Below, one piece after another: positions 1 through 8,046 of a stretch of DNA of 13,121 bases. The notes beneath the pieces are model-generated. The model was given only the letters and a program-made list of their open reading frames with translations. It was not told the origin of the DNA and made no database searches. Source of the stretch: Burkholderiaceae bacterium (lineage in GTDB: Bacteria; Pseudomonadota; Gammaproteobacteria; Burkholderiales; Burkholderiaceae); NCBI GenBank assembly GCA_947374315.1, contig CANCBK010000046.1, positions 1-13,121 on the forward strand, in the 5' to 3' direction. Both the position numbers and the translations under genes were made by a program. Position 1 is the first letter of the stretch, and each line of letters starts with the position of its first letter.

Positions 1-361
1 TGGGTCGGATTAAGACTGTCACTTCTGCTGGGCACGCAGTTTTGAGTGACTCCTGTGGGGTTGATTGAGGACCCTGCTCCAAAGAAACGAGTTTGCGCAT
101 AATTGGCGCTGTGTAAATTCCCTGCTTTCCCCGTGCCGTTACCGCCAAAATGTAAATAAGAGTAGTTTTACCTGAGGTGGACTGGTAGCTTCCCATGGCC
201 AATGTGTCGCTTTTATTGAAATTGCCTGCAACTTTCCCTGTTAACAGGGTCAGATGCTGAGACAATATGGGTGGTGACTTGGCATGCCGCCAATCAAACT
301 CTGTATTTTTGCCTATAGAGAAAATATTGAAACGAGCCCCGCATAACGTGGGGCTTTTTAT
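1..361 (-). other. Unrecognised open frame with P-loop-like motif, running off the window edge
   Basis: Read on the minus strand, one frame stays open for about 120 codons, from just after a TAA at 364-362 to the left edge. No ATG occurs until 196-194, where the protein would begin MGSYQSTSGKTTLIYILAV. The segment SYQSTSGKTTL resembles a Walker A loop, and the preceding DTLAMG recalls the strand before the P-loop in VirB4/TrbE-type conjugation ATPases, but the spacing is two residues too long and no other family feature is visible. It could be a decayed or truncated ATPase fragment, the start of a gene beyond the edge, or a chance open frame. No plus-strand gene longer than about 22 codons is possible in the first 100 bases. 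I see no RNA gene here. Confidence 0.25.
335..361 (+). terminator. Rho-independent terminator upstream of recQ
   Basis: AGCCCCGC at 335-342 pairs with GTGGGGCT at 348-355 around a five-base loop (ATAAC). The stem is 8 bp with one G-T wobble, and a T-rich tract (TTTTTATTTAT) follows directly. It would stop plus-strand transcription arriving from beyond the left edge and so insulate recQ. The gene it serves is not in the window: any plus-strand frame entering from the left has closed by about position 69. Confidence 0.75.
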
Positions 362-414
362 TTATACGTAGTTTGTAGTACACGGATATTCATTAATACT
401 GAGGAGCATTACTG

Positions 415-2253
415 TTGCAATCGAGCCATCAAGTACTTCACGATATTTTTGGCTTTGACCAATTTCGGGGTGCTCAAGAGTCCATTGTTAGGCATGTAGT
501 GGCAGGCGGGGATGCTTTGGTCCTCATGCCTACTGGTGCCGGTAAGTCGCTGTGCTATCAAATTCCTTCGCTTGTTCGCCGTGGCGTGGGGGTAGTAGTT
601 TCACCCTTAATTGCACTAATGCAAGATCAAGTGGATGCATTAACCCAGTTGGGCGTTAAGGCTTCATTTTTAAACTCTAGTCTGGATATCGCTACATCTC
701 AAAAGGTGACCAGTCAATTGCTGGCTGGAGATCTTGACTTGATTTATGTGGCGCCAGAACGTCTGATGAGCGCTAGTTTTCTATCGATACTTGATAGGCT
801 CAATGCGGGCCCTGGAATTGCATTGTTCGCTATTGATGAGGCGCACTGCGTTTCACAATGGGGTCATGATTTCCGCCCGGAATATCGCCAGTTAACGGTT
901 TTGCACGAGCGATTTCCCAAGGTGCCTCGTATCGCTTTAACCGCTACTGCAGATGCGCCAACCCGAGCAGAAATTGTGGAACGTCTTTCGTTGGAATCTG
1001 CTGAGCAGTTTGTCTCTAGCTTTGATCGTCCCAATATTAAGTATCGAGTGTTGCAAAAGCAGAGTGCCAAACAACAGTTAGAGCACTTCTTAAATGTCGA
1101 ACATGCCGATGACTCAGGAATTATTTATTGCCTATCGCGTCGCAGTGTAGAAGAGACTGCGCAATGGTTGCAAGATCGCGGGTGGGATGCGATGCCGTAT
1201 CACGCAGGTTTAAGTGTAGAAACGCGCAGTGCTAATCAAAAACGCTTCTTGCGTGAAGAGGGCGTCATCATGGTCGCAACCGTAGCGTTTGGTATGGGTA
1301 TTGATAAGCCCAACGTCCGCTTTGTAGCGCATCTGGATCTCCCCAAAAGTATGGAAGGTTATTACCAAGAAACTGGAAGGGCAGGGCGAGATGGCTTGCC
1401 TGCAAATGCCTGGATGGCCTATGGATTTGGGGATGTGGTGAGCTTGCGGCAAATGGTGGATTCTGGTGAGGCTTCTGAAGACCGTAAGCGGGTAGAGCGC
1501 CAAAAACTCAATGCCCTACTAGGCTATTGCGAATCTACGACGTGCCGCCATCAAACGATTTTGCGCTACTTTGGGGAGATGCATGCGGGTGGCTGTGGTA
1601 ACTGCGATAACTGTCTAGAACCAGTGGCTACTTGGGATGCCACACGAGAAGTGCAAAAAGCATTGTCATGTGTGTATCGTACCGGCCAGCGTTTTGGTGT
1701 GACCCATTTAATTGATGTGCTTATGGGCAAAGTGACTCCTAGAGTGAAGCAATATTTTCATGAGCAAGTCAGTACATTTGGTATTGGTGCAGAATTGAAT
1801 CAAGCGCAGTGGAATAGCATCTATCGTCAATTGGTGTCTGGCGGATATTTAGATGCCGATATTGCATTGCATGGGGGCTTAAAGTTGGTGGATAGCATTG
1901 CCTTGCCCGTGCTGCGTGGAGAGCAAGAGGTTTGGCTGCGAAAAGAAACCAGCTACTCCAAGAGCAATGCTACGAATTCTGGAGCAAAGAAGACTTCTAC
2001 ACATCCCTTTAGCAATATTGCGGATGAAAATCTGTGGGAGGCGCTCAAGGCTAAGCGTACTGAGCTGGCACGCGGACAAGGGGTGCCACCCTATGTGATT
2101 TTTCATGACAGTACTTTGTTGGAGATGGTTAAATCTACGCCAACTACCTTAGATCACTTCAGTCGTATTGGTGGGGTCGGGCAAACCAAGTTGGAGCGCT
2201 ATGGCGAACACTTTCTCAAAGTCATTCAGGAAAACCTAGAGCGGCCCGGTTAA
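415..2253 (+). CDS. recQ: ATP-dependent DNA helicase RecQ
   Basis: This is a 612-residue 3'-5' superfamily 2 helicase acting in recombination and stalled-fork repair, close to the roughly 610 residues of E. coli RecQ. The family landmarks appear in order: the RecQ-specific motif 0 ([10 protein letters not shown], about 12-21), Walker A MPTGAGKS (38-45), the DEAH box with its aromatic-rich loop (141-157), TATAD (motif III, 176-180), motif V/VI through [10 protein letters not shown] (318-327), a zinc-binding subdomain with Cys377, Cys394, Cys397 and Cys400, a winged-helix region (about 405-515), and a C-terminal HRDC domain (about 536-610). The start is TTG, chosen because GAGGAG at 401-406 lies eight bases upstream and because it gives the expected N-terminus; no ATG is available there. 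A terminator lies just upstream, so recQ is probably transcribed alone. The frame is intact and the assignment is secure. Confidence 0.97.
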   Translation: MQSSHQVLHDIFGFDQFRGAQESIVRHVVAGGDALVLMPTGAGKSLCYQIPSLVRRGVGVVVSPLIALMQDQVDALTQLGVKASFLNSSLDIATSQKVTSQLLAGDLDLIYVAPERLMSASFLSILDRLNAGPGIALFAIDEAHCVSQWGHDFRPEYRQLTVLHERFPKVPRIALTATADAPTRAEIVERLSLESAEQFVSSFDRPNIKYRVLQKQSAKQQLEHFLNVEHADDSGIIYCLSRRSVEETAQWLQDRGWDAMPYHAGLSVETRSANQKRFLREEGVIMVATVAFGMGIDKPNVRFVAHLDLPKSMEGYYQETGRAGRDGLPANAWMAYGFGDVVSLRQMVDSGEASEDRKRVERQKLNALLGYCESTTCRHQTILRYFGEMHAGGCGNCDNCLEPVATWDATREVQKALSCVYRTGQRFGVTHLIDVLMGKVTPRVKQYFHEQVSTFGIGAELNQAQWNSIYRQLVSGGYLDADIALHGGLKLVDSIALPVLRGEQEVWLRKETSYSKSNATNSGAKKTSTHPFSNIADENLWEALKAKRTELARGQGVPPYVIFHDSTLLEMVKSTPTTLDHFSRIGGVGQTKLERYGEHFLKVIQENLERPG

Positions 2254-2377
2254 ACGCTATTTTTCCGACTTCGCTCAGTGCGCTCAAAAGTCTGTCGGTT
2301 TGGTCAATTTATCGGCAATCTGTCGTATAGCTGAAGGCCTAACAACCGCCAAAACCATCTTTTGTTAAAATTCACGA

Positions 2378-2758
2378 GTGTTCACTAGACTCCAAAGCCT
2401 TCTTTTAGCTAAAGCGCATTCAGCAATTCTTGCTGTTGTGTTGTGCTTTTCTGTTCTAGGGATTCAGTCTGTTGGATTGTTCCATGGAGTGGTTCATTCA
2501 AATCAAGAGCAACACATTCAATCAAGCAATGTCTTTGATGGGATCGAGAAGGCTTTTAGCTCAAACCCTCAGAAGTCAAATCAAATTTGCAAGTTATTAG
2601 ACGAACTACTGCTGGGCACTTCAGCAATTTCCCAGCAACTGGATTCTCATTTTTTAAGCTTTAACCATATAGCCCCTATTGCTGCAATCCAGATCAGCTT
2701 TCCTCAGCTTAAGTTCTGGTTGTATCAGCCCCAAGCCCCACCCCAATCTAACGCTTAG
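2378..2758 (+). CDS. Small membrane-anchored His/Cys protein beside the zinc receptor
   Basis: The 126-residue protein has a basic N-terminus, one hydrophobic segment (about 15-34, an uncleaved anchor or signal peptide), and then the motif LFHGVVHSNQEQH, with His36, His40 and His46. A second motif, ICKLLDELL (70-78), carries the only later cysteine. As I recall it, this pairing of VH-x-H and C-[RK]-L-x-D-x-L is typical of small proteobacterial proteins (DUF2946-like) encoded next to TonB receptors for metals. No biochemical role is established for them; metal handling is an inference from the histidines and the neighbour. The start is GTG without a clear Shine-Dalgarno sequence. The gene ends 89 bases before the receptor start on the same strand, so co-transcription is likely. 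I saw no convincing Zur operator in the 124 bases upstream. Confidence 0.7.
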   Translation: MFTRLQSLLLAKAHSAILAVVLCFSVLGIQSVGLFHGVVHSNQEQHIQSSNVFDGIEKAFSSNPQKSNQICKLLDELLLGTSAISQQLDSHFLSFNHIAPIAAIQISFPQLKFWLYQPQAPPQSNA

Positions 2759-2847
2759 TAGTAAACATTTGCATCTCTTGCTATGAAGTGGGAGAGGTGC
2801 TTCTTGGTCGACCTCTTCAGGACGTAGAGGTAATTCGAGGGTTGGGT

Positions 2848-4929
2848 ATGAGACGTTTCAAGTTAAAGCAATTGGCAGTATTGATGGGCCTTGCTATTCA
2901 TGTCGGCATTGCATCTTCACAAAATCAGCCGGAGCCGACTTTGGAAATTACCGCCACCGGCAGTCAGGAGGGCGGTCAAAGCATCATGATTCCCAACAAA
3001 ACCCTCTCTGGTGATGAGCTTCAGGACAAGTTGGGCACTAGCCTGGGATCAACTTTAGCCAATGAGCTGGGTGTTTCAACTACAGGCTTTGGAGCAGGAG
3101 CATCAAGACCGGTAATTCGGGGTCTTGAGGGTGCGAGAGTGCAAATTTTAGAAAATGGCCTATCCGTTAGCGATGTATCCAGTATTTCTGCTGATCATGC
3201 GGTGGCAAGCCCAATCCAAAATGCACGTCAGATAGAAATCTTACGAGGCGCTTCGGCTTTAATGTATGGCTCAGGATCAAGCGGTGGCCTTGTGAATGTA
3301 TTAAACGACCGCATTGCAACAACGTTACCTGATGAACTTACGGGCGTTATTAATACTGGCTATGAAACCGCGAATGAAGGTAGGACTGCTGCTGCTGTAT
3401 TAGATGGCTCCACAGGACAAATCGCATTACATGTAGATACGGCTATTAGCAATTCAAATGATTACCGAATTCCTGGCTATGCTGAACAAGGCGGTCCCAA
3501 TGCTAGCTGGCAGATTTCCCCGGGGGTCACTCAAAATGTCCCTTATTCTGGAAAACTGCCATTCTCCTTTAATGACCAAAATAATTTAGGCTTAGGCGCA
3601 TCTTATATAGGCGACTCAGGTTATACGGGGGTTTCTCTAGAGCGACTGAATCATAACTACGGCATTCCAAGCTACGCCGGTGGTTTTATTCAGCAGTCGC
3701 AAAATCGCTATGATTTACAGCATCAAACTCGCGATCCATTGAATGGATTTTCCGCTTTTAACTTCAGCCTCTCCAATAGCAACTATGTCCATAATGAGTT
3801 TGACAATAATGGTGTTCCACAGACCAACTGGAAAAATGACGCCACCGAATTAAGGGCGGCGTTATCGCATCTGCAATGGTTAGGCTGGAAAGGAAATTTT
3901 GGGGTTCAATCATCTACCGCAAAACTGACTGCAACTGATATTGCTTCTGGCGCCTCGGCAATTGTTCCGCAAACCACAACAAACTCTAATGCTGTATTTT
4001 GGGTTGAAGAGGGACAATTTGGCGCATTCAAAAATAGTCTCGGGCTGCGATATAACTACTTAACGCAAAGCCCAAATCAATCCAGCACTTTTGCTGGGAC
4101 TGGTCAGGAAGGTTTTGTTGGTGGCGCTTATTCGCCACCCAGCTTAATGAATCGCCAATTCAATTTGTTTTCTTACTCTGCTGGAAGTTTATGGACGTTT
4201 ATTCCTGGCTATGGAACTGGTTTGTCATACACCTTATCTCAGCGAGCGCCTAATGCTCCCGAGTTGTATGCATATGGACCTCATGACTCAACAGCCACTT
4301 TTATCGTTGGCAATCCTAATTTACAAAAGGAAATTTCCCATAACTTTGAATACTCCATCCAAAAGACTGCAGGATACATTCAGGGCAAGGTCAATGTTTA
4401 TGCCAATAAATTTACAAACTACATCTATGGCTATTACACAGGGGCTTATAGCTCTAGCAACGATAACTTTCCCGTGGTCACCTCCCAGCAAGCTAATGCC
4501 ACTATCAAAGGGCTTGAAGGGGAGTTAACCCATAACTGGAGGCAGTCTGGCATTGGGACAAGATTATTTGGAGATCTCTCACAAGGGACCTTTGACAGTG
4601 GCGGAAATTTACCCCTACAACCTGCCCCCAGATTGGGCGCTGAAGCCGCCTATGAAAAGAACCAATGGCGTACCAATGCAACATTCATACATGCATATAC
4701 ACAAAATCGTTTAGCTAGTTTTGAAATAGGGCCAACCCCAAGCTACAACTTACTGAATGCTGGAATTTCCTATACGCAGCGAGTTGATCGAGTCAATTGG
4801 ACAACTTACTTGCGTCTCACGAACCTGCTTAACCAAGAGATTCGATATGCCACTACCCCAGAGACCGTGCGTTTGTATGCGCCTCAAATGGGCAGGAGTG
4901 CAATGATTGGACTAAAGGGGGCTTTTTAA
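2848..4929 (+). CDS. znuD: TonB-dependent outer-membrane receptor, ZnuD-like (zinc uptake)
   Basis: This is a 693-residue outer-membrane beta-barrel receptor that would import a ligand using TonB energy. I chose ATG 2848, preceded by GAGGG, because it gives a clean signal peptide (MRRFKLKQLAVLMGLAI...). The longer frame from GTG 2788 adds 20 residues that do not look like an export signal. A TonB-box-like TLEITATG sits at 31-38. The plug follows with SRPVIRGLEGARVQILENG (86-104), then VSDVSSISADHAV (107-119), then IEILRGASALMYGSGSSGG (129-147). The S-[PA]-DHAV stretch in the plug is characteristic of the ZnuD branch, which carries zinc in Neisseria and Acinetobacter. The barrel ends with a terminal Phe (GLKGAF), as outer-membrane proteins do. 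I see no strongly His-rich extracellular loop, so zinc specificity rests on the plug and context. The gene symbol should be read as ZnuD-like. Confidence 0.85.
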   Translation: MRRFKLKQLAVLMGLAIHVGIASSQNQPEPTLEITATGSQEGGQSIMIPNKTLSGDELQDKLGTSLGSTLANELGVSTTGFGAGASRPVIRGLEGARVQILENGLSVSDVSSISADHAVASPIQNARQIEILRGASALMYGSGSSGGLVNVLNDRIATTLPDELTGVINTGYETANEGRTAAAVLDGSTGQIALHVDTAISNSNDYRIPGYAEQGGPNASWQISPGVTQNVPYSGKLPFSFNDQNNLGLGASYIGDSGYTGVSLERLNHNYGIPSYAGGFIQQSQNRYDLQHQTRDPLNGFSAFNFSLSNSNYVHNEFDNNGVPQTNWKNDATELRAALSHLQWLGWKGNFGVQSSTAKLTATDIASGASAIVPQTTTNSNAVFWVEEGQFGAFKNSLGLRYNYLTQSPNQSSTFAGTGQEGFVGGAYSPPSLMNRQFNLFSYSAGSLWTFIPGYGTGLSYTLSQRAPNAPELYAYGPHDSTATFIVGNPNLQKEISHNFEYSIQKTAGYIQGKVNVYANKFTNYIYGYYTGAYSSSNDNFPVVTSQQANATIKGLEGELTHNWRQSGIGTRLFGDLSQGTFDSGGNLPLQPAPRLGAEAAYEKNQWRTNATFIHAYTQNRLASFEIGPTPSYNLLNAGISYTQRVDRVNWTTYLRLTNLLNQEIRYATTPETVRLYAPQMGRSAMIGLKGAF

Positions 4930-5024
4930 TGTGCATCCGCCTTGGGTCAAGAAGCGCCTGATGCCTGAGTCGCCCTGCCGAAGTCATGCATAGCGTAGCT
5001 CTGAGGTCGTAGAATAGACTTTAG

Positions 5025-5780
5025 ATGCCAATTCAGTTCATTCAGCTTTTAACGAGCAATCAAAGGTCCCATAAGACCAATATTCAGTTGGGCGCTTACA
5101 TGGCATTTGTGGCTGGCGCTGTTAATGCCGGTGGTTTTTTGGCCATTGCTCGCTATACCTCTCATATGAGTGGCATCATTTCAGCGATTGGTGATGATCT
5201 TGCTCTGAATAACTTTATTTCAGTTTTAGGTGGCATCTCTCTTTTGCTATCCTTTCTATTGGGTGCCGCAACAACGGCCATCATTGTTAATTGGGGGCAT
5301 AGAAGAGAGATTCGTAGTGAGTTCGCCCTGCCTTTATTAGTTGAGGCCATTCTTTTATTAATGTTTGGCTTGGTTGGTGCAAACTTAAACCTGTATTTGC
5401 CCCTAACTGTTCCAGCGATTGCATTGCTCTTATGTTTTGTCATGGGTTTGCAAAACGCCATTGTTACCAAGGCCTCCAAAGCTGAAATTAGAACTACTCA
5501 CATGACGGGTGTCATTACCGACATCGGCATTGAGTTAGGAAAAATGATTTATTGGAATAGGTCTAAAGATGCAAATAAACAGGGTCTTGTAAAGGCCAAC
5601 ATAGAAAAATTAAAAACACACACATTCATTTTTGGAATGTTTTTGGTTGGCGGCATAATTGGGGCGGTTAGCTTTAAGAAGGTTGGTTATATTGCAGTGG
5701 TCCCACTATCTCTTTCCCTTGCAATCATTGCTGGGTTTCAAGTCTATAGAGATATTCAGAAAATTTTTATATCCAAATAG
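5025..5780 (+). CDS. DUF1275 (YoaK-family) integral membrane protein
   Basis: The 251-residue polytopic inner-membrane protein has about six or seven hydrophobic segments. The N-terminal signature of the DUF1275/YoaK family is clear: AFVAGAVNAGGFLAI followed by YTSHMSG (about 27-50). The repeated half-signature CFVMGLQNAIV and THMTGVITDIGIELG (about 137-173) is also present, consistent with the internal two-fold symmetry of this family. The substrate and role are unknown; a transport-like function is only suspected. The start at ATG 5025 has no good Shine-Dalgarno sequence, and Met26 (5100) is an alternative, but family members usually carry a short cytoplasmic N-terminus. Its spacing from znuD (95 bases) gives no evidence for co-transcription. 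Confidence 0.85.
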   Translation: MPIQFIQLLTSNQRSHKTNIQLGAYMAFVAGAVNAGGFLAIARYTSHMSGIISAIGDDLALNNFISVLGGISLLLSFLLGAATTAIIVNWGHRREIRSEFALPLLVEAILLLMFGLVGANLNLYLPLTVPAIALLLCFVMGLQNAIVTKASKAEIRTTHMTGVITDIGIELGKMIYWNRSKDANKQGLVKANIEKLKTHTFIFGMFLVGGIIGAVSFKKVGYIAVVPLSLSLAIIAGFQVYRDIQKIFISK

Positions 5781-6002
5781 CTTCTGTTAATCGAGCAGCA
5801 TCCAATGAAGCCAATGGACGCGAATGCCTCAAATCAGCCAATAACAAAATTTGCATCACATGGATTGCCTTGGATAGGCGCAGTTTTATCGGGTGAATGT
5901 AGGTCGGCAAGGTCGCTTCAGTGGGCCGAATTGAGAGGTTTTCGTCCTCAAATACCCTGTTACTATCGAAGCGACAACCATTTCCTTTTAAGATTGCTAA
6001 AA

Positions 6003-6260
6003 ATGAATCTCACCAAATTATCTTTCTGCCTAATGACTTGTTTGGTGCCTTTGATGGTCCAAGCTCAACCAGCGTCATCGACAGATAAAGACATGCCTAA
6101 ATTGCCGACTTTATTTGTGGCTGCGGATCAAAACAAAGATGGATATGTTTCTAGGGATGAGGCCAAAAATGCGGGAATCCCCACCATTAACTTTGATGCT
6201 GCCGATAAAAATAAAGATGGCAAGTTAGATCTTAGTGAGTGGACATTGTTAAAGTTCTAG
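6003..6260 (+). CDS. Secreted two-EF-hand calcium-binding protein
   Basis: The 85-residue protein has a signal peptide (MNLTKLSFCLMTCLVPLMVQAQ) and two canonical EF-hand loops. The first runs D42-Q-N-K-D-G-Y-V-S-R-D-E53, the second D68-K-N-K-D-G-K-L-D-L-S-E79. All six calcium-coordinating positions are filled in both, including the Glu at position 12, so the mature protein probably binds two calcium ions in the periplasm or outside the cell. The same frame extends upstream to ATG 5805, but those 66 extra codons encode an unremarkable, arginine-rich stretch that would bury the signal peptide, so I place the start at 6003. Its target is unknown. It is the first of a run of small exported proteins, though nothing shows it shares their transcript. 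Confidence 0.8.
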   Translation: MNLTKLSFCLMTCLVPLMVQAQPASSTDKDMPKLPTLFVAADQNKDGYVSRDEAKNAGIPTINFDAADKNKDGKLDLSEWTLLKF

Positions 6261-6274
6261 TGAGCCCATCCCCC

Positions 6275-6349
6275 ATGTCTGAGACAGCTGCTGTTGCGGC
6301 AGTGAAACTTACCCCAGCACCCGTTAAACTTACCTTAAAACCAAATTAA
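6275..6349 (+). pseudogene. Relic of a gene related to the 10937 secreted protein
   Basis: The 24-codon open frame reads AAVAAVKLTPAPVKLTLKP near its end. This matches AAPLAVKLTPAHPKL (residues 49-63) of the protein at 10937-11389, and the match is visible in DNA: 6287-6331 against 11081-11125. The signal-peptide region is absent. The closing TAA at 6347-6349 is in the same frame as the gene at 6362, so both pieces may once have been one longer reading frame, or result from a deletion joining two genes. I regard it as a remnant, not a functional peptide gene. Confidence 0.45.
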
Positions 6350-6361
6350 AAGCTTAAAACC

Positions 6362-6781
6362 GTGCCTCACTACACCACTTTTGATGCAAATCAATCAACG
6401 CCACCCGCTCAAGTTATTTCCGTGCCCAGAGCGGCCGCGCCTGTTCTTCCTAAGTCTTTGGCAGTACCGCCGCCAACATCTAGCAATGCAAATCAACCTC
6501 CTTATGGTGGCCGCACGACATGGATGCCAGATGGATCCATAGATCTTGCGCATGGCAGTGTAATTGCCCATCCTTCCCTACCAATGCCAGACAAGTCATC
6601 TGCCTCACCAGCGGCTATAGATATAGTCACCTTAGAGCCAGCAAAGCCATTTCCGACCTCTCCCGATCGCTTGCAAAATAATAGCGCCAACTCTGGTCAA
6701 GAAACTAGTCCTAATATGGGGGCTCAAGGATCTGGCGGCAATGGGGGTTTATTCTTTGGCAATGGTGGCAGTGGAAAATAA
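6362..6781 (+). CDS. Pro/Ser-rich protein with Gly-rich tail, coupled to the outer-membrane factor
   Basis: A 139-residue frame of unknown function starting at GTG. It is rich in Pro, Ser and Ala, contains AVPPPTSSNANQPPYGG (34-50), and ends with a glycine-rich tail (GSGGNGGLFFGNGGSGK, 123-139). No signal peptide is visible and no Shine-Dalgarno sequence precedes the GTG. Unlike its neighbours it therefore may not be exported as written, or may be the 3' part of a longer gene cut by the TAA at 6347-6349. Its stop overlaps the next start by one base (TAATG at 6779-6783), an arrangement typical of translational coupling, which argues that translation does reach this point. A broken copy of codons 15-55 lies at 11406-11526. 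Whether it makes a protein is uncertain. Confidence 0.5.
   Translation: MPHYTTFDANQSTPPAQVISVPRAAAPVLPKSLAVPPPTSSNANQPPYGGRTTWMPDGSIDLAHGSVIAHPSLPMPDKSSASPAAIDIVTLEPAKPFPTSPDRLQNNSANSGQETSPNMGAQGSGGNGGLFFGNGGSGK
6405..6526 (+). repeat. Dispersed repeat copy A (partner at 11406-11526)
   Basis: About 122 bases here match 121 bases at 11406-11526 in the same orientation, with one single-base indel and scattered substitutions. A run of 37 identical bases spans 6474-6510 (starting CCAACATCTAGC), followed by one mismatch and 13 more identical bases. Copy A is an open coding sequence within the 6362 gene; copy B is not. Similarity ends at about 6526. Confidence 0.85.
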
Positions 6782-8046
6782 TGCTGTCTCCACTCATTTT
6801 TATCTTAAAAAGTTCATCCATGGTTCGGTATTTAACTCACTTCCTTGCGACGATTCTGGGCTTACTGTCGGCAGGTTTTTCTTTAGCGCAAACCCCAGCA
6901 TCTGGCCTTAATGAATACGCACCCATTTCCTTGGCCCAATATCTCCAGGTCATTAAAGAAAACAACGCCATCATCGGCAACAGAAGATTGGGTAAAGAAA
7001 CCGCGGCAGCCATTAAGCAATCGTTAGCAATCTACCAATTTAGACCGAGCGTGAGCTATACAAAAGGCACGTTCTACCAGCAGGTTCCTTACACTCCTTA
7101 CACAAGTCCAACCTCTAACACCTATGGCCTTAACTTCAATCTAGAGGGTTGGGGTAAGCGCGCCGCCCGATCTGAATATGGCGATGCCGAGATTTCCAGG
7201 AGCGATATGGATTACCAGGCTACCGAGACTGATGTTCAGACGGCAGCTACCTTGGGCTATATTGATGCATTGAGAAATCGCTTGTTATTTAATTCTTATG
7301 CTACTGCGGTTAAGAAAATGGATTTGCTGCCTCAAACCGCTCAAACACGAGATTCAAAGCAATTTCTGGTTTATTACCAAAATGCATCTGCCAAAGATTT
7401 GGACTATACCGCTCTGAGTTTGCTCAACTACTCAGGCGATGCTTTAAAAAATCTGCCGCTACCAATTGGCAAGTTAAATCTTCCTCCTCAAGACTTTAAT
7501 CCAGATGAATTGATCAATCAGGCTCTCAATAACCGTGCCGATATTTTGGCTATGCAGGCAGCGATTAATTCTGCTGATAAAAATGTCAACATGACTAAGG
7601 CAAATCGCAATTGGGATGTAGCCCCATATGTTTCCTATACCTCTACGCCGCAGTACGAATCTAGTGGGTATACCTATACACAGCAAAATGGGTTCTCAGC
7701 AGGTGTCATGATTCCCATTCCAGTCAATAACTACTTACAAAATGCTGATATTGTTCAGGCCGCTAATCAAAAGCTGGGTTTAGAGATGCAATTGCGGGAT
7801 TTAAAAACACAAGCTCGCGTACAGGTAAGACAGGCATTGCTGCAGTATGAGTCGGCTAGAACTATTCTGTTGCAAGCAAACGATGCTTTTTCCAGCACCT
7901 CTAAATCTGCCAATCAGTCTACCGCCAAAGGCGTGATGGATGTGCGAGATAAAGAGGGCGCCTTAATTGATGCCCAAACAAACCACGATAAGGCCCTGGT
8001 CAATCTTTTACGTCAGAGCGGCAACTACACCGCTCCCAAGATATGA
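6781..8046 (+). CDS. TolC/CzcC-type outer-membrane factor (OEP family)
   Basis: The 421-residue protein would form a trimeric outer-membrane channel extended into the periplasm, the exit duct of efflux pumps or type I secretion. The family's internal duplication is visible. The first half has a helix (PISLAQYLQVIKENNAIIG), a beta segment (TYGLNFNLEGWGKRA, about 118-132) and a long helix (TDVQTAATLGYIDALRNRLL). The second half repeats this with ALNNRADILAMQAAINSA, beta strands SYTSTPQYESSGYTY and GFSAGVMIPIP, and a final long helix to LVNLLRQSG. The signal peptide is best placed from Met14 (6820, VRYLTHFLATILGLLSAGFSLAQ). The 6781 start is kept for its TAATG overlap with the upstream gene, but 6820 may be the real start. 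Its stop overlaps the next gene by four bases (ATGA). No pump or adaptor gene is adjacent. Confidence 0.87.
   Translation: MLSPLIFILKSSSMVRYLTHFLATILGLLSAGFSLAQTPASGLNEYAPISLAQYLQVIKENNAIIGNRRLGKETAAAIKQSLAIYQFRPSVSYTKGTFYQQVPYTPYTSPTSNTYGLNFNLEGWGKRAARSEYGDAEISRSDMDYQATETDVQTAATLGYIDALRNRLLFNSYATAVKKMDLLPQTAQTRDSKQFLVYYQNASAKDLDYTALSLLNYSGDALKNLPLPIGKLNLPPQDFNPDELINQALNNRADILAMQAAINSADKNVNMTKANRNWDVAPYVSYTSTPQYESSGYTYTQQNGFSAGVMIPIPVNNYLQNADIVQAANQKLGLEMQLRDLKTQARVQVRQALLQYESARTILLQANDAFSSTSKSANQSTAKGVMDVRDKEGALIDAQTNHDKALVNLLRQSGNYTAPKI

Noticed and set aside
2341..2368. TAACAA...TTTGTTA inverted arms upstream of the His/Cys protein as a Zur operator
   Set aside because: The spacing and arm sequences do not fit the compact palindrome expected for Zur.
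2788..2847. GTG start for the TonB receptor 20 codons upstream of 2848
   Set aside because: The added residues are not signal-like, while ATG 2848 has GAGGG before it and opens a signal peptide. An AGAGGT/ACCTCT inverted repeat lies in this leader but is too weak to call a riboswitch.
5805..6002. 66-codon upstream extension of the EF-hand gene
   Set aside because: It would place an arginine-rich, non-conserved-looking stretch before a textbook signal peptide beginning at 6003.
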